Below, piece after piece: positions 1 through 9,982 of a DNA stretch of 64,000 nt. The stretch covers positions 1-64,000 of the forward strand of contig JAEACG010000003.1 in NCBI GenBank assembly GCA_016401345.1. The letters are read 5' to 3'. The DNA comes from Fictibacillus nanhaiensis. GTDB lineage: Bacteria; Bacillota; Bacilli; Bacillales; Fictibacillaceae. The position numbers and the translations under genes are program-made. Numbering within the stretch: the stretch's first letter is position 1; the number at the start of each line of letters is the position of its first letter. The notes beneath the pieces were generated by a model. It worked only from the letters and a program-made list of their open reading frames with translations, did no database searches and was not told the origin of the DNA.

Positions 1-65
1 AGAATACTATTAATTCTATATTTTAATATCAGTTTATTACGGGTAAGATAGTTATATTTTTCCAT
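1..65 (-). CDS. Partial CDS running off the left edge (unknown)
   Basis: An ATG on the minus strand, preceded by AAGGA about ten bases upstream, opens a frame of 21 codons that stays open to the window edge and begins MEKYNYLTRNKLILKY. It follows gmd in the same direction, so it is probably the next gene of polysaccharide operon 1. Too little is visible to name it, and a chance frame is possible. Confidence 0.4.
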   Translation of the reverse strand, partial: MEKYNYLTRNKLILKYRINSI

Positions 66-104
66 TATAATTAGTCCTTATGTGTTTTAATTCTTTCTTT
101 CCAT

Positions 105-1184
105 CTAGTCAAACATCCTCTTAATTTGATTTTCTTTTTCTACTTTTTTCATATCTGCTTGCACCATAATTCTAACTAACTCTTGTAAAGAAGTTCTGTT
201 TGGATTCCAGTTCAAAAGAGTTTTTGCTTTTGATGGATCACCTAGTAATTGATCAACTTCAGTAGGTCGGAAGAATTTAGTGTCTACTTCAACAATTACA
301 TCCCCAGTTGCTTTGTTAATTCCCTTCTCCTCTACTCCGCTTCCAACCCATTCAATTTCAATATTTGTATGCTTAAAAGCCAGTTCTACAAATTCACGGA
401 CCGTGTGCATTTTACCAGTAGCAATTACAAAGTCCTCTGGCTTGTCATGCTGAAGCATTAACCACATACATTCTACATAATCCTTTGCATAACCCCAGTC
501 ACGAAGAGAATCTAGATTACCTAACTTCAATTTTTTTTGTTTACCTTGTGCAATACGAGCAGCAGCAAGCGTAATCTTACGTGTTACAAATGTTTCCCCG
601 CGGCGTTCTGATTCGTGATTAAATAGAATACCGTTTACTGCGAACATGTTATATGATTCACGGTAGTTTTTTGTAATCCAGAAACCGTAAATCTTTGCTA
701 CTCCATATGGAGATCGTGGATAGAAAGGAGTTGTTTCTTTTTGTGGTACTTCTTGAACTTTTCCGTAAAGTTCAGAAGTTGATGCTTGGTATACTCTTGT
801 TTTTTCTGTTAAACCTAAGATTCTAACTGCTTCGAGAATATTTAGTGTACCCTTACCATCTACGTCTAGTGTATATCCTGGCATTTCAAAAGAAACACGA
901 ACATGCGACTGTGCTGCTAAGTTATAGATTTCATCTGGTTGAACTTTACTAAGTATGCTAATTACATTAGATGTATCTGTAACATCTCCATAATGTAAGT
1001 GAAAATTTGGATGGTCTAAAAATGCACCTGCTTCTTCATTTGATAAAATGTCTTCTAAACGCTCTTGATTATAAGTAGAACTACGACGGATTACTCCGTG
1101 TACTTCATATCCTTTTTCAAGTAACATTTCTGCTAAATATGATCCATCTTGTCCTGTTACTCCCGTAATTAAAGCTGATTTCAT
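105..1184 (-). CDS. gmd: GDP-mannose 4,6-dehydratase
   Basis: Converts GDP-D-mannose to GDP-4-keto-6-deoxy-D-mannose, the first step towards GDP-L-fucose or related deoxy sugars. The protein (359-360 residues, usual family length) begins with an NAD(P)-binding GxxGxxG motif ([13 protein letters not shown]) and carries the extended-SDR catalytic STSELYGK and YxxxK (YGVAK) motifs. Two adjacent ATG codons are possible; the second is chosen because GGAGG then lies six bases away instead of three. It follows fcl by about a dozen bases, so the two are co-transcribed and presumably act in sequence. The GDP-mannose donor gene (manC type) is not here but in polysaccharide operon 2, about 45 kb away. 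Confidence 0.96.
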   Translation of the reverse strand: MKSALITGVTGQDGSYLAEMLLEKGYEVHGVIRRSSTYNQERLEDILSNEEAGAFLDHPNFHLHYGDVTDTSNVISILSKVQPDEIYNLAAQSHVRVSFEMPGYTLDVDGKGTLNILEAVRILGLTEKTRVYQASTSELYGKVQEVPQKETTPFYPRSPYGVAKIYGFWITKNYRESYNMFAVNGILFNHESERRGETFVTRKITLAAARIAQGKQKKLKLGNLDSLRDWGYAKDYVECMWLMLQHDKPEDFVIATGKMHTVREFVELAFKHTNIEIEWVGSGVEEKGINKATGDVIVEVDTKFFRPTEVDQLLGDPSKAKTLLNWNPNRTSLQELVRIMVQADMKKVEKENQIKRMFD

Positions 1185-1197
1185 CATGTGCCTCCGT

Positions 1198-2142
1198 TTA
1201 GCAATTCACTTTTTGTACTCTATTTTCTAAAAACCACTTATACGCTTTAGTTAGTCCTTCTTCTAAGGAAGTGCTCGCTTTCCACCCTAAGCTTTTGAGC
1301 TTTGTTACATCCACAAGCTTTCTTGGTGTTCCGTTTGGCTTACTTGTATCAAACTTTATTACACCTTCATAGCCAACGGTTTCTTTTACTAGATGAGCAA
1401 GTTGACCGATTTCAATGTCTTCTCCCACACCAATATTCACAATTTCATTACCTTCATAGTGATCCATTAAATAAACACATGCATCAGCTAGATCGTCTGA
1501 ATAAAGGAATTCACGCTTAGGTGTACCCGTTCCCCAGACTTCAACAAAAGGTTGCTTGTTTTCTTTAGCTTCATGAAATTTACGAATCAATGCTGGCAAA
1601 ACATGAGAAGTATGAAGATCAAAATTATCATTCTCACCATATAGATTTGTCGGCATTACCGATATATACTTTGTTCCATATTGTCTGTTGTATGATTCAC
1701 ACATCTTAATACCGGCAATTTTTGCGATCGCATAGGGCTCGTTCGTTGGCTCTAATTCTCCTGTTAATAAGTACTCTTCTTTTAATGGCTGTGGTGCCAG
1801 TTTCGGGTAGATACATGTGCTTCCTAAAAATAGTAGTTTCTTCACATCGTTTCGATATGCTGCATCGATCACATTTGTTTGAATCAACAGGTTATCACGA
1901 ATAAAGTCAGCTGGATATTCGTTGTTTGCAACGATTCCGCCGACTTTAGCTGCTGCTAGAAAGATATAGTCTATTCTTTCTTCTGCAAAGAACTGATCCA
2001 CTTGAATTTTATCTGTTAGATCCATTTCACTGCTTGTTCGGTACACCAAATTGGTATAGCCTTCTTTTTCTAGTTTTCTGACTAACGCCGATCCGACTAA
2101 ACCTCGGTGACCAGCCACATAAATCTTGGATTGTTTGTCCAT
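1198..2142 (-). CDS. fcl: GDP-L-fucose synthase
   Basis: Epimerase/reductase that turns the Gmd product into GDP-L-fucose. The N-terminus [12 protein letters not shown] is the NADP-binding glycine motif; the SDR catalytic Tyr-x-x-x-Lys is seen in YAIAKIAG, and the preceding [10 protein letters not shown] is characteristic of the WcaG/Fcl family. An upstream in-frame ATG would add 11 residues, but the ATG used here sits correctly behind GAGGTGAGGA. It lies between the initiating sugar transferase and gmd. Gene order and spacing argue for one transcript, with the product used for a fucose-containing exopolysaccharide. Confidence 0.95.
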   Translation of the reverse strand: MDKQSKIYVAGHRGLVGSALVRKLEKEGYTNLVYRTSSEMDLTDKIQVDQFFAEERIDYIFLAAAKVGGIVANNEYPADFIRDNLLIQTNVIDAAYRNDVKKLLFLGSTCIYPKLAPQPLKEEYLLTGELEPTNEPYAIAKIAGIKMCESYNRQYGTKYISVMPTNLYGENDNFDLHTSHVLPALIRKFHEAKENKQPFVEVWGTGTPKREFLYSDDLADACVYLMDHYEGNEIVNIGVGEDIEIGQLAHLVKETVGYEGVIKFDTSKPNGTPRKLVDVTKLKSLGWKASTSLEEGLTKAYKWFLENRVQKVNC

Positions 2143-2152
2143 TTCCTCACCT

Positions 2153-2824
2153 CTAGTAAGCATTATCTGTTCCAAAAAGCACCTTAATCGTTCTAAAAAT
2201 AATCTTTATATCAAAAAATACACTTCGCTCGGATATGTATTGAATGTCCAATTTCACCATTTCTTCAAAGGTCATATGATTGCGTCCACTTACTTGCCAA
2301 AGGCCCGTACAACCAGGTGTGACAAGAAGTCTCTGTTTGTGATAGTTGTTGTATTCTGCTACTTCTCTCGGAAGTGGCGGTCTTGGTCCCACTAGACTCA
2401 TGTCACCTTTTAATACGTTCCATAATTGCGGCAGCTCGTCTATGCTTGTCTTGCGTATGAATTTTCCAATCTTAGTGATCCGAGGATCTTCCTTCATCTT
2501 AAACATCGCTCCTTCAATCTCATTAAACTGAAGAAGTTCTAGTAACTTTTCCTCTGCATCACTAACCATGGAACGGAACTTGAACATATGAAATTCTTTT
2601 TCATTCTTTCCAACACGAATTTGTTTAAAGAAAACAGGTCCTTTTGAATCTTCTTTTTTGATAAGAATGGCAATGATAATGAATAAAGGGAATAAAAGTA
2701 TAAGTCCAGCTAACGCTCCTGCAATATCTATCAATCTCTTCGTTGATTCGTAAAAAGGATCTTCTTTCTTCGCTACGGTTGGTTGGTTTGAATTCGCAAT
2801 CGTTTGCATTTGTGAATCAGACAT
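2153..2824 (-). CDS. Undecaprenyl-phosphate sugar phosphotransferase (initiating glycosyltransferase)
   Basis: Bacterial sugar transferase of the WcaJ/EpsL type (polyprenyl-phosphate hexose-1-phosphate transferase), which loads the first sugar phosphate onto the lipid carrier at the membrane. About 223 residues from the chosen ATG behind a GGAGG site. Seen are one hydrophobic stretch (about residues 33-52), the amphipathic [22 protein letters not shown] block, [23 protein letters not shown], and the C-terminal [14 protein letters not shown] signature. An in-frame extension of 21 residues is possible but lacks a ribosome site. The structured RNA candidate lies just upstream in the same transcript. 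Which sugar is loaded cannot be read from sequence. Confidence 0.94.
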   Translation of the reverse strand: MSDSQMQTIANSNQPTVAKKEDPFYESTKRLIDIAGALAGLILLFPLFIIIAILIKKEDSKGPVFFKQIRVGKNEKEFHMFKFRSMVSDAEEKLLELLQFNEIEGAMFKMKEDPRITKIGKFIRKTSIDELPQLWNVLKGDMSLVGPRPPLPREVAEYNNYHKQRLLVTPGCTGLWQVSGRNHMTFEEMVKLDIQYISERSVFFDIKIIFRTIKVLFGTDNAY

Positions 2825-2879
2825 GGTTGTTCCGTCCCTCCTTTTATGTATTTTTTTATAAATTATGTATGTAAAAAAG

Positions 2880-2998
2880 TAGGGCATCTAACCCTTCCTC
2901 ACACCATGCTACTGACAACAACGCGCTAAGGTGGAAAATCACCCACAGCATAGCCGAGTGCCTCCGTTGATATAGGTAAGGAGGCATCACCTTTTCGT
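2880..2998 (-). ncRNA. Structured RNA candidate in the polysaccharide transcript (possible EAR/epsC-type element)
   Basis: The gap of about 230 bases between galU and the sugar transferase is unusually structured when read on the minus strand. TGCCTCC and GGAGGCA can form a 7-bp stem, closed by an outer AAGGTG/CACCTT pairing, followed by GC-rich segments (CTATGCTGTGGGTG, GCATGGTGTGAGGAAGGG) unlike the AT-rich spacers elsewhere. In Bacillus subtilis the EAR element, a processive antitermination RNA, lies inside the eps operon. Position and gene context match that role, but I assign the family by context only. No protein-coding frame explains the segment. Confidence 0.5.
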
Positions 2999-3054
2999 TA
3001 TTTCATTTTTATTTAACAGAGATTGAGTATTCATTAACACGAATACATAGCGTT

Positions 3055-3939
3055 CTAGTTCTTTACTTTAATCTGCTCTATGAGCCGTTCCAATTCTGGT
3101 AAAAGGCGCTTGCTGATTTCTTTATCTTTTAATGCAAAATCGATTGTCGTCATAATAAAGCCGAGCTTTTCTCCAACGTCGTAACGTGTACCTTCAAAGT
3201 CATAGGCAAATACGCGTTGATACTGGTTCAATTTTTGAATCGCGTCTGTCAGCTGGATTTCTCCGCCCGCTCCCACTTGCTCTTCATCCAGGTAGTTGAA
3301 GATTTCAGGTGTTAGAATGTACCGTCCCATAATCGCTAAGTTCGAAGGTGCGGTTCCTTGCTTCGGTTTTTCCACAAAATTCTTCACCCCGTATAGGTGG
3401 TTGAATTCACTCGATGGTTCGATAATTCCGTAACGATGTGTTTCATCCTCTGGTACTTTTTGAACACCAATGATGGATGCTGTTGTTTCTTCGTACTTTT
3501 CGATCAATTGCTTGAGACATGGTTTGTTCGCTTGAACGATGTCATCCCCCAAAAGGACCGCAAATGGCTCATCACCGATAAATTTTTTCGCACAATTTAC
3601 CGCATGTCCTAAACCTTTTGGCTCTTTCTGCCGAATATAATGTATATCCGCTAATTTTGAAGACTGTTTGACTTTTTCTAATAACTCAAACTTCCCCTTC
3701 TCAAACAGGTTCTGCTCGAGCTCGAAGGCATGATCGAAATGATCTTCAATCGCTCGTTTTCCTTTACCAGTTACGATGATGATGTCTTCAATACCGGATT
3801 CGATCGCTTCTTCAACGATGTACTGAATCGTGGGTTTGTCCACAATTGGTAACATCTCTTTAGGCATGGCTTTTGTGGCGGGCAGGAAACGTGTACCTAA
3901 TCCTGCTGCCGGAATGATGGCTTTTCTAACTTTTTTCAT
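3055..3939 (-). CDS. galU: UTP--glucose-1-phosphate uridylyltransferase
   Basis: Makes UDP-glucose, a donor for exopolysaccharide, teichoic acid glycosylation and glycolipid anchors. The 294-residue length is normal for bacterial GalU/GtaB. The nucleotidyltransferase signature [24 protein letters not shown] is at residues 9-32, and the substrate-binding GVKNFVEKP segment is present. The start is preceded by AAAGGAG. It sits between the phosphatase gene and the structured RNA in the same direction, consistent with being part of operon 1. Confidence 0.97.
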   Translation of the reverse strand: MKKVRKAIIPAAGLGTRFLPATKAMPKEMLPIVDKPTIQYIVEEAIESGIEDIIIVTGKGKRAIEDHFDHAFELEQNLFEKGKFELLEKVKQSSKLADIHYIRQKEPKGLGHAVNCAKKFIGDEPFAVLLGDDIVQANKPCLKQLIEKYEETTASIIGVQKVPEDETHRYGIIEPSSEFNHLYGVKNFVEKPKQGTAPSNLAIMGRYILTPEIFNYLDEEQVGAGGEIQLTDAIQKLNQYQRVFAYDFEGTRYDVGEKLGFIMTTIDFALKDKEISKRLLPELERLIEQIKVKN

Positions 3940-3964
3940 GATCGTATGTTGTCTCCTTTCAGTT

Positions 3965-4744
3965 TTAGAAGATGCCGAGAAACCTTTTTCTTTTTAGTAA
4001 AGAAGGAGGTTCAATTAGTATGCTTTCACCTCTTAACACGTGGGCAGCATTTTCTTGCAGATAAAATCGTGTTTCTACACCATACCGTTTTTGGATTATT
4101 CCGAAAACTTCTGACATATGAAACCCTCGATTAACTGCATGATGAGCATCTGATGCAAGGAAGTGCACCATATTTGATTGTATGAGTTCATGAGAAAAAT
4201 TCATGATTTTTTTTCCAAAGTGACCGATTATGGAGGTTGCGGTGATTTGAGTATGAGTTCCAGCCATAATGCATTCATATAGAATCTCTGGGTTTTCCAA
4301 GATCTCGCTGTTCCGCTCTGGATGTACCAGAATGGGCTGGTAATGTCTCAAGCTCAGTTCAAAGAGAATGTCTGCTGCGTAGTTTGGTACATGTGAAGAA
4401 GGAAGTTCGATTAGTAAATAATTTACTTTGTTATGTAAAGGCAATAAGTGCCCTCGATCGATATCTTTTATTAAATCTTTGTACATCCGTATTTCTTGTC
4501 CAGGGATGATGTTCAATGGTATCTTTCTGTTTTTTAACTCTGCATTTAGTACTTCCACTTTTTTTATGACGAGTTCTTTCTCGTTTTCATATCTTCCATT
4601 TCGGTGATGTGGCGTGGCATAGAGGTGCGTAATTCCATCTTTCACTGCAGCTTCTGCCATTTTGACAGCATCCTCTATCGTACTAGCCCCATCATCCAGT
4701 CCCGGTAGGATATGACTATGTATATCAATCACAGAATGCGTCAC
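3965..4744 (-). CDS. PHP-type tyrosine-protein phosphatase (CpsB/YwqE family)
   Basis: Manganese-dependent phosphatase of the polymerase-and-histidinol-phosphatase family that dephosphorylates the BY-kinase of capsule systems. Metal-binding motifs are visible: [13 protein letters not shown] at residues 7-19, TPHH near residue 45, HPER in the middle and SDAHH near residue 200. Length (259 residues) is typical of CpsB/CapC/YwqE. The start is GTG, preceded closely by AAGGAA. It lies downstream of the adaptor and kinase genes, the classical order adaptor-kinase-phosphatase, but a 140-base gap with a possible internal promoter separates it from the kinase. Confidence 0.93.
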   Translation of the reverse strand: MTHSVIDIHSHILPGLDDGASTIEDAVKMAEAAVKDGITHLYATPHHRNGRYENEKELVIKKVEVLNAELKNRKIPLNIIPGQEIRMYKDLIKDIDRGHLLPLHNKVNYLLIELPSSHVPNYAADILFELSLRHYQPILVHPERNSEILENPEILYECIMAGTHTQITATSIIGHFGKKIMNFSHELIQSNMVHFLASDAHHAVNRGFHMSEVFGIIQKRYGVETRFYLQENAAHVLRGESILIEPPSLLKRKRFLGIF

Positions 4745-4816
4745 TTCCTTAACAAGACTATAGAACTAGTAGTCATATCTTACTAGTTCTATTTGCTCAA
4801 TCCAAATCATAACGTT

Positions 4817-4866
4817 ATCGTAACATACATACAAAATCTGACAACGGTGTTTTTTTGTCGAAAAAA
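4817..4866 (-). promoter_or_regulatory. Possible internal promoter with Spo0A-box-like sequence
   Basis: In the gap between kinase and phosphatase genes, minus-strand TTGTCA (4839-4844) and TACGAT (4817-4822) are 16 bases apart. The sequence TTGTCGAAAA, identical to the core of the Bacillus 0A box, lies just upstream on the plus strand at about 4855-4864. This suggests a secondary promoter for phosphatase, galU and downstream genes. It rests on short motifs only. Confidence 0.35.
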
Positions 4867-4888
4867 GTTGAAGTATATGTAATTACTG

Positions 4889-5599
4889 TTAATTAGAACC
4901 ATAATAGTAATAATACTTTTCTTTTCTTGCCGCTTTTTCATTTAACACTGCACCAATAATTTTTGCGTTGGCGTTTTCAAGCAGTTCCTTGGCTTTTGTT
5001 GCAGATTCTATCTCTGTCTTTCCGCTTGATACGACAAGGATTACTCCATCTACATGATGAGCAAGCAGCTGACCATCTGTTACAGCTATAAGTGGCGGTG
5101 TGTCGAATAGAACATAATCATACATACGGCTCGCTTCTTCTATTAAGTCGTTCATCGATTTTGAGTTAATAAGCTCTGAAGGATTTGGTGGAATGGGTCC
5201 GCTTGGCAGTACATCTACATTTGGGATTTTACTAGATACAATCGTGTCTCTTAAAGTCGTTTGACGTGTTAGTATACTCGTCACACCATAAATATTGCTT
5301 ACTTTGAACGTGTAGTGAACAGTTGGTTTACGCAGATCTGTATCAATTAAAAGTACTCGTTTTTCTTGTTGAGCGAGTACGACCGCTAAGTTTGCAACTG
5401 TAGTCGATTTCCCCTCCCCAGGCCCTGAAGATGTAATCATTAACGTCTTCAGCTCTTTATCGATGGATGAGAATTGAATGTTCGTTCGTATAGTCCTGTA
5501 TTGTTCAGCAATGGGGGACTTAGGATTTCTGTGTGTAATCAAGCTTCTTTGGGTTAAATCTCCAATGGATTTTTTCAATTTACGACTCAAGGGTTTCAC
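4889..5599 (-). CDS. Bacterial tyrosine kinase of the CpsD/CapB/YwqD type
   Basis: Cytoplasmic BY-kinase that partners a Wzz-type membrane activator to control polysaccharide length and export. Walker A SSGPGEGKST is near residues 57-66, Walker A' VLLIDTDLRKPT near 84-95 and Walker B YVLFDTPPL near 160. The C-terminus ends in a cluster of five tyrosines (YYYYYGSN), the autophosphorylation tail, so this copy appears active. The GTG start overlaps the end of the adaptor gene by 20 bases, indicating translational coupling. Compare the degenerate paralogue at 42806-43429. Confidence 0.95.
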   Translation of the reverse strand: MKPLSRKLKKSIGDLTQRSLITHRNPKSPIAEQYRTIRTNIQFSSIDKELKTLMITSSGPGEGKSTTVANLAVVLAQQEKRVLLIDTDLRKPTVHYTFKVSNIYGVTSILTRQTTLRDTIVSSKIPNVDVLPSGPIPPNPSELINSKSMNDLIEEASRMYDYVLFDTPPLIAVTDGQLLAHHVDGVILVVSSGKTEIESATKAKELLENANAKIIGAVLNEKAARKEKYYYYYGSN

Positions 5600-6326
5600 T
5601 TCCCATCCTTTTATTCGCAGCCTTTTTCACTGCAGAAGCTTTCACATCTTCAACAGAAATCTTTGGAATCGCTCCAAGAATAGGTAGCTGTAGAATGTTC
5701 TGAATGTCTTCCTCAGTCTTGATCGTGTTATCCAAATACTCTAACAAGAAAGCGATTCCCACTCCTGCCATCAAACCTACGACCAATGCGATCGCCATGT
5801 TTAATAACGGCTTCGGCTTTACAGGTGATGGGTTCTCTTTTAACACTGCCGGGGAGAGCACTTTCACGTTATCTACACTCATTATTTTAGGAACTTCTGA
5901 ACTGAACGTATTTGAAATTTCGTTGGCGAGCTTTACGGCATGAGCCGAATCTGCGTCTTCAATCGTTAAGTTAAATACTTGCGCGTTCTGCTCACTGCTT
6001 ACCGCAATCTTCCCAATAAGTTGGTCCGTTGTTTCAGTTAGATCAAGGTTTTGCACGACTTTATCCAATATGATTGGACTCTTAATAATAACGCTGTATG
6101 TATTAATCATCTCGACATTCGTACGTACTTGGTTCGGGTCGAGCACAGGTTCATTACTAGACTCTTGGTTTACAAGAATTTGGGTCGATGCTTGATATTG
6201 AGGTGTAAGTACAAAATAAGAAATTACACCACTAACTGCTACAGTAACTGCTGCAAGTATTAGGATTAACATAAGCCGTTTTCGCAAGGTAACAGCAATT
6301 TCTTTTAACGAAATCGTTTCTTCCAT
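5580..6326 (-). CDS. Wzz/CapA-type polysaccharide co-polymerase (BY-kinase activator)
   Basis: Membrane protein controlling chain length and activating the tyrosine kinase encoded next. It has two transmembrane segments (about residues 17-38 and 175-195) flanking an extracytoplasmic Wzz domain, with the proline-rich VLKENPSPVKPKP motif just before the second. The 248-residue length fits CapA/YwqC/EpsA. A GGAGGATTTAT site precedes the ATG. First recognisable gene of polysaccharide operon 1; the upstream gap to the divergent LCP gene holds its promoter, which I could not fix confidently. Confidence 0.93.
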   Translation of the reverse strand: MEETISLKEIAVTLRKRLMLILILAAVTVAVSGVISYFVLTPQYQASTQILVNQESSNEPVLDPNQVRTNVEMINTYSVIIKSPIILDKVVQNLDLTETTDQLIGKIAVSSEQNAQVFNLTIEDADSAHAVKLANEISNTFSSEVPKIMSVDNVKVLSPAVLKENPSPVKPKPLLNMAIALVVGLMAGVGIAFLLEYLDNTIKTEEDIQNILQLPILGAIPKISVEDVKASAVKKAANKRMGSETLES

Positions 6327-6555
6327 ATAAATCCTCCACCTATAAATTGGTAAAATGTATAATTTCGTTGTATTATAGCATCTATTTTGTAAAATAAGGG
6401 AAAATTTTATAAATTTATGGAAGTGCGTGTTTTTTATTGATATTATTCTAATATAGTGTTTTAGTACCTCTTTACTAACAAGAATTTGATTATTCTTTTA
6501 AACAAGCCCATGTTATACTGCCAATAGAGTCATTATTTTACATAAGAAAGAAGCG

Positions 6556-7464
6556 ATGACGTACATGAAGAAGTTTCTTATTGTGACAGGAGTATTAGTT
6601 GGACTCGTACTATTAGGTCTTGGGGGCTATGCCTACTACCTATATGATACGGCTAAGGATGCAGTCAATGACATGCATGAAAAAGTAGAGACTGACAAGC
6701 CAAAGCCCGTGATTACAGGTAAGAAGAAAGACCTGAAACCCATCTCTATCCTATTATTAGGAGTGGATGAACGGGAGGGTGACCGAGGACGATCGGATAC
6801 TATGATCGTGATTGCCATCGATCCAAAGAGTGAAAAGATGCTCATGTTCAACATCCCTAGAGATACCCGAACCGAAATCATAGGAAAAGGGTATGAAGAC
6901 AAAATCAACCACGCATACGCTTTCGGCGGAACACAAATGGCAATGGATACGGCAGAGCATTTCTTAGATACATCTCTTGATTATTATGTAAAAGTGAACA
7001 TGGAATCTTTCCGAGATATCGTTAATGCTGTCGGCGGTGTAGAAGTCGATAACCCGAAAGCATTCGATTACCAAGGCTACTCTTTTCCAGCGGGCAAGCA
7101 AGAATTAAACGGAACTGCAGCCCTGGCCTATTCTCGTATGAGATATGAGGATAAGAAAGGCGACCTCGGAAGAAACGATCGTCAACGCCAGATTATTACA
7201 TCGATCATTAATAAAGGCGCAAACGTTTCGTCCATTACAAAGTTTGATAACATTCTAGATATCCTCGGTGAAAATGTGAAAACGAACATGACGTTCGATG
7301 AGATGAAGAAAATCCAGAAGAATTATAAAGGTGCAAGACATCAAATTAACTATACGGAATTTAAGAGTACAGGTAAGATGATTGAAAACACATGGTATGG
7401 AATTGTTGATGAATCCGAACAGCTGCGTGTACAGAATTTATTAAAAGAGTATCTAAATAAATAG
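6556..7464 (+). CDS. LytR-CpsA-Psr (LCP) family cell-wall glycopolymer transferase
   Basis: LCP enzymes transfer undecaprenyl-linked polymers such as teichoic acids or capsule onto peptidoglycan outside the membrane. The protein has an N-terminal signal anchor (about residues 5-27) and the LCP signatures SILLLGVDEREGDRGRSDTM, the arginine-rich FNIPRDTRTEI, and AYSRMRYEDKKGDLGRNDRQRQ. The 302-residue length is usual. ATG 6556 or ATG 6565 could be the start. It is divergent from polysaccharide operon 1, so it may attach that polymer to the wall, though a teichoic acid role is equally possible. Confidence 0.94.
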   Translation: MTYMKKFLIVTGVLVGLVLLGLGGYAYYLYDTAKDAVNDMHEKVETDKPKPVITGKKKDLKPISILLLGVDEREGDRGRSDTMIVIAIDPKSEKMLMFNIPRDTRTEIIGKGYEDKINHAYAFGGTQMAMDTAEHFLDTSLDYYVKVNMESFRDIVNAVGGVEVDNPKAFDYQGYSFPAGKQELNGTAALAYSRMRYEDKKGDLGRNDRQRQIITSIINKGANVSSITKFDNILDILGENVKTNMTFDEMKKIQKNYKGARHQINYTEFKSTGKMIENTWYGIVDESEQLRVQNLLKEYLNK

Positions 7465-7470
7465 GATAAT

Positions 7471-7512
7471 AGACTCAGAGCGCATTCGCTCTGAGTCTAT
7501 TTATTTACTTTT
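7471..7512 (+). terminator. Intrinsic terminator after the LCP gene
   Basis: A 12-bp perfect stem (AGACTCAGAGCG / CGCTCTGAGTCT, loop CATT) lies seven bases after the stop codon and is followed by a T-rich tail. Confidence 0.93.
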
Positions 7513-7715
7513 CTACACTAATAAATCCTTGTCGTAAAATGCTGAAAGTTGTATAAAAGTAATGAGTTTATTGTGTATTATTTCAACTCATGTTTTTCTA
7601 ATGTAATGATTTAAAAATTTTCATTTTCGACAATTTCTCTCAATTTACACCTATTACCAATTTAAAAGGAATATGTTACCATTTATTTAGTAGGATAATA
7701 AAGGAGGGACAACTT

Positions 7716-8018
7716 TTGTCTACTATTTCCGTTTTAATGGTCGAGCCTTCTAAACGACCATCTATTATATCGATTGAAAATGATCTATCAACCTTTGAAA
7801 ATATAGTGAACGGCCCCCTAGATATGCAGCCTTTTTTTCGTTCTCCTTACAAAATCGTCTGCAACGTGGATAACGGATACGAACTTACATATGGAAAACG
7901 CAAACCAATAGACAGCTTCTTTATCGTAAAGCATGATGGAGATTTCCGAAGCATCGACCGATCAGAAGCAGAAGAAGTGAGAGATCACTTAAAAGAAAAA
8001 ATGAAAAAGTGGAAATAA
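7716..8018 (+). CDS. Small hypothetical protein, DUF3846-like
   Basis: 100-residue soluble protein starting at TTG behind a strong AAGGAGGGACAACTT site. The segment VEPSKRPSIISIENDLSTFENIVNGPLDMQPF followed by ICNVDNGYEL and then KPIDSFFIVKHDGDFRSI resembles the DUF3846 family as I remember it, whose members are of unknown function. It is monocistronic, with terminators on both sides. The 250 bases upstream contain an exact TTTTCGACAA (7624-7633), a match to the Spo0A box core, but no clear promoter pair. Confidence 0.75.
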   Translation: MSTISVLMVEPSKRPSIISIENDLSTFENIVNGPLDMQPFFRSPYKIVCNVDNGYELTYGKRKPIDSFFIVKHDGDFRSIDRSEAEEVRDHLKEKMKKWK

Positions 8019-8030
8019 CATAGAAGAGTC

Positions 8031-8053
8031 AGCCAAACGGTTGGCTTTTTTTG
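8031..8053 (+). terminator. Intrinsic terminator
   Basis: AGCCAA / TTGGCT stem followed by seven T residues, 12 bases after the stop of the DUF3846-like gene. Confidence 0.9.
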
Positions 8054-8210
8054 ATGATTTAGTCGTTTAGATGCTGTTCTCTGAAAAGCAATGACCTTCC
8101 GAACTATGAATTTTACAATTTTTTATTATATTTCGACAAATTTTTTCTCCTACTTTACATTTTCTTTGATATATTTAATTCGTATGACAAATTGAAAGGA
8201 TTGTGATGAG

Positions 8211-9884
8211 ATGTCAGTTAAGAACACGTTTAAAAGATTACTAGTTAGTTCCCTTGCTGTCGGGGTTATCTCTTCCCCATTAGCAATGCCTGCTTCAGTA
8301 GATGCACACGGAAATTCGCCGAAGGATAAAACGTTCAACTTATCTATCATGCACACGAACGATTCACATGCTCGTTTAGATAATGTGGCCAAAAAGGTGA
8401 CTGCTGTAAAAGAAGTTCGAGCAGCTAAGCCTGACGCATTGTTGTTAGATGCAGGTGATGTTTTCTCTGGTACGCTCTATTTTAATGAGTTTAAAGGACA
8501 AGCGGATCTTGAATTTATGAATCTTATGGACTATGACCTTATGACATTCGGTAATCACGAGTTCGATCTTGGCTCAAGCCCTGAAGGCCACCAAGCATTA
8601 GCTGACTTCGTAAAGAATGCGGAGTTTCCTTTTGTAAGTACAAACGTAAACTTTTCTCAAGATCCATTATTAAAGAAATTATATAAAGGGTATTCAATCA
8701 AGCCAAAAGACGGAAGTGTCTACTCTTCTGTAATGCAAAGAATTAACGGCGAGTATGTTGGGTTCATCGGTCTGACGACTGAAGAAACAGCAGATATCTC
8801 CAGTCCTGAAGGTGTAGTATTCGAAAATTACATTAAAGAAGCAGCAAAAGAAGTACGCTTGCTTCAGCTTTTTGGAGTAAATAAGATTGTGGCAATTACT
8901 CATCTTGGATACGATGATAATCCAGAATATGACAACGATCTAGAATTAGCTAAATACGTTGATGGCATCGACATCATCGTTGGCGGTCACAGCCACACAC
9001 AACTGGATCAGCCAGTTGTAGTAGATACAAACTATAAAGGAAAGAAAAAGAATCCAACTGTAATCGTACAAGCTTACCAATACAGCGATTTCCTAGGAAC
9101 ACTTGATGTTCAGTTCGATAAAAAAGGTAAAGTTGTTGGACAAGCTGGTCAGTTGATCAAGATTGCTGACAAAGCAGCAGATCCAGAAGCTGCTGAACTT
9201 CTAAAGAAATACTCTAGCAAGATCGATGAGTTAAAGAACAAGCCAACTGGCGCAACAGCTGAAAAAGCCCTAGAAAACCCTCGTTCTAACGATGTTGGAC
9301 CAAGTGTACGAAGCAACGAAACACCACTTGGAAACTTAATCACTGATGGTATGCTAGATAAAGCAAAAGAATACAACAAAGATGTTGTGATGGCGTTCCA
9401 AAACGGTGGCGGAATTCGCGCGCCAATCAACCAAGGTGAAATCACGTACGGTGATGTATTAACGACTCTTCCGTTTGGTAACACATTAGCAACGATGAAA
9501 TTAACAGGTGCTGAAATTAAAACTGCTCTTGAGCATAGTGTAAGCCAATCTCCAAAAGAAAGCGGCGGTTTCCTACACGTGTCTGGCATGAAGTTCAAGT
9601 TCGACAGCACAAAAGCTGCTGGCAGCCGAGTGGTTTCTATGGAAGTGAAGAACGCAGATGGCACATATACAGCAATCGACACTGCTAAAGAATATGTAAT
9701 CGCAACTAACGCATTTACAGCTAAAGGCGGAGACGGATACACAGTATTTGCTGACGCTTATGCGCAAGGCCGCGTAACAGACCTAGGTGCATCTGACTGG
9801 GAAAACCTTCGTGATTATGTAGCAAAATTAGTAAAAGTTAATCCACAAGTTGAAGGACGTATCGTGGATGTAGCAAAACAATAA
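8211..9884 (+). CDS. Secreted bifunctional metallophosphatase / 5'-nucleotidase
   Basis: Exported hydrolase releasing phosphate from extracellular nucleotides. It has a signal peptide (cleavage probably near residue 32), then the calcineurin-like metallophosphatase domain with IMHTNDSHAR (D and H ligands), DAGDVFSGT, FGNHEFDLG and VGGHSHTQ. The C-terminal 5'-nucleotidase domain carries FQNGGGIRAPINQGEITYGD and the substrate-stacking region near AKGGDGYTVF. At 557 residues it is a single-module UshA/YfkN-type enzyme with no wall anchor. An ATTTCGACAA motif lies about 80 bases upstream. Monocistronic. Confidence 0.95.
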   Translation: MSVKNTFKRLLVSSLAVGVISSPLAMPASVDAHGNSPKDKTFNLSIMHTNDSHARLDNVAKKVTAVKEVRAAKPDALLLDAGDVFSGTLYFNEFKGQADLEFMNLMDYDLMTFGNHEFDLGSSPEGHQALADFVKNAEFPFVSTNVNFSQDPLLKKLYKGYSIKPKDGSVYSSVMQRINGEYVGFIGLTTEETADISSPEGVVFENYIKEAAKEVRLLQLFGVNKIVAITHLGYDDNPEYDNDLELAKYVDGIDIIVGGHSHTQLDQPVVVDTNYKGKKKNPTVIVQAYQYSDFLGTLDVQFDKKGKVVGQAGQLIKIADKAADPEAAELLKKYSSKIDELKNKPTGATAEKALENPRSNDVGPSVRSNETPLGNLITDGMLDKAKEYNKDVVMAFQNGGGIRAPINQGEITYGDVLTTLPFGNTLATMKLTGAEIKTALEHSVSQSPKESGGFLHVSGMKFKFDSTKAAGSRVVSMEVKNADGTYTAIDTAKEYVIATNAFTAKGGDGYTVFADAYAQGRVTDLGASDWENLRDYVAKLVKVNPQVEGRIVDVAKQ

Positions 9885-9896
9885 GTTATGTGTGAA

Positions 9897-9950
9897 AAGC
9901 TGGCATGAAAGGTGCGGAATGCGCCTTTTATGTTGGCTTTTTTGTTTTGG
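9897..9950 (+). terminator. Intrinsic terminator after the 5'-nucleotidase gene
   Basis: Stem AAAGGTGC / GCGCCTTT (one G-U pair), extended by an imperfect outer helix, followed by a TTTTTTGTTTT tail. Confidence 0.85.
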
Positions 9951-9982
9951 GTTTCGTTTTTGGGGTGGAAGGAGTGGTTTGT

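Noticed and set aside
9149-9742. 197-codon minus-strand frame inside the 5'-nucleotidase gene
   Set aside because: Lies entirely antisense to a conserved catalytic domain, no recognisable motifs.
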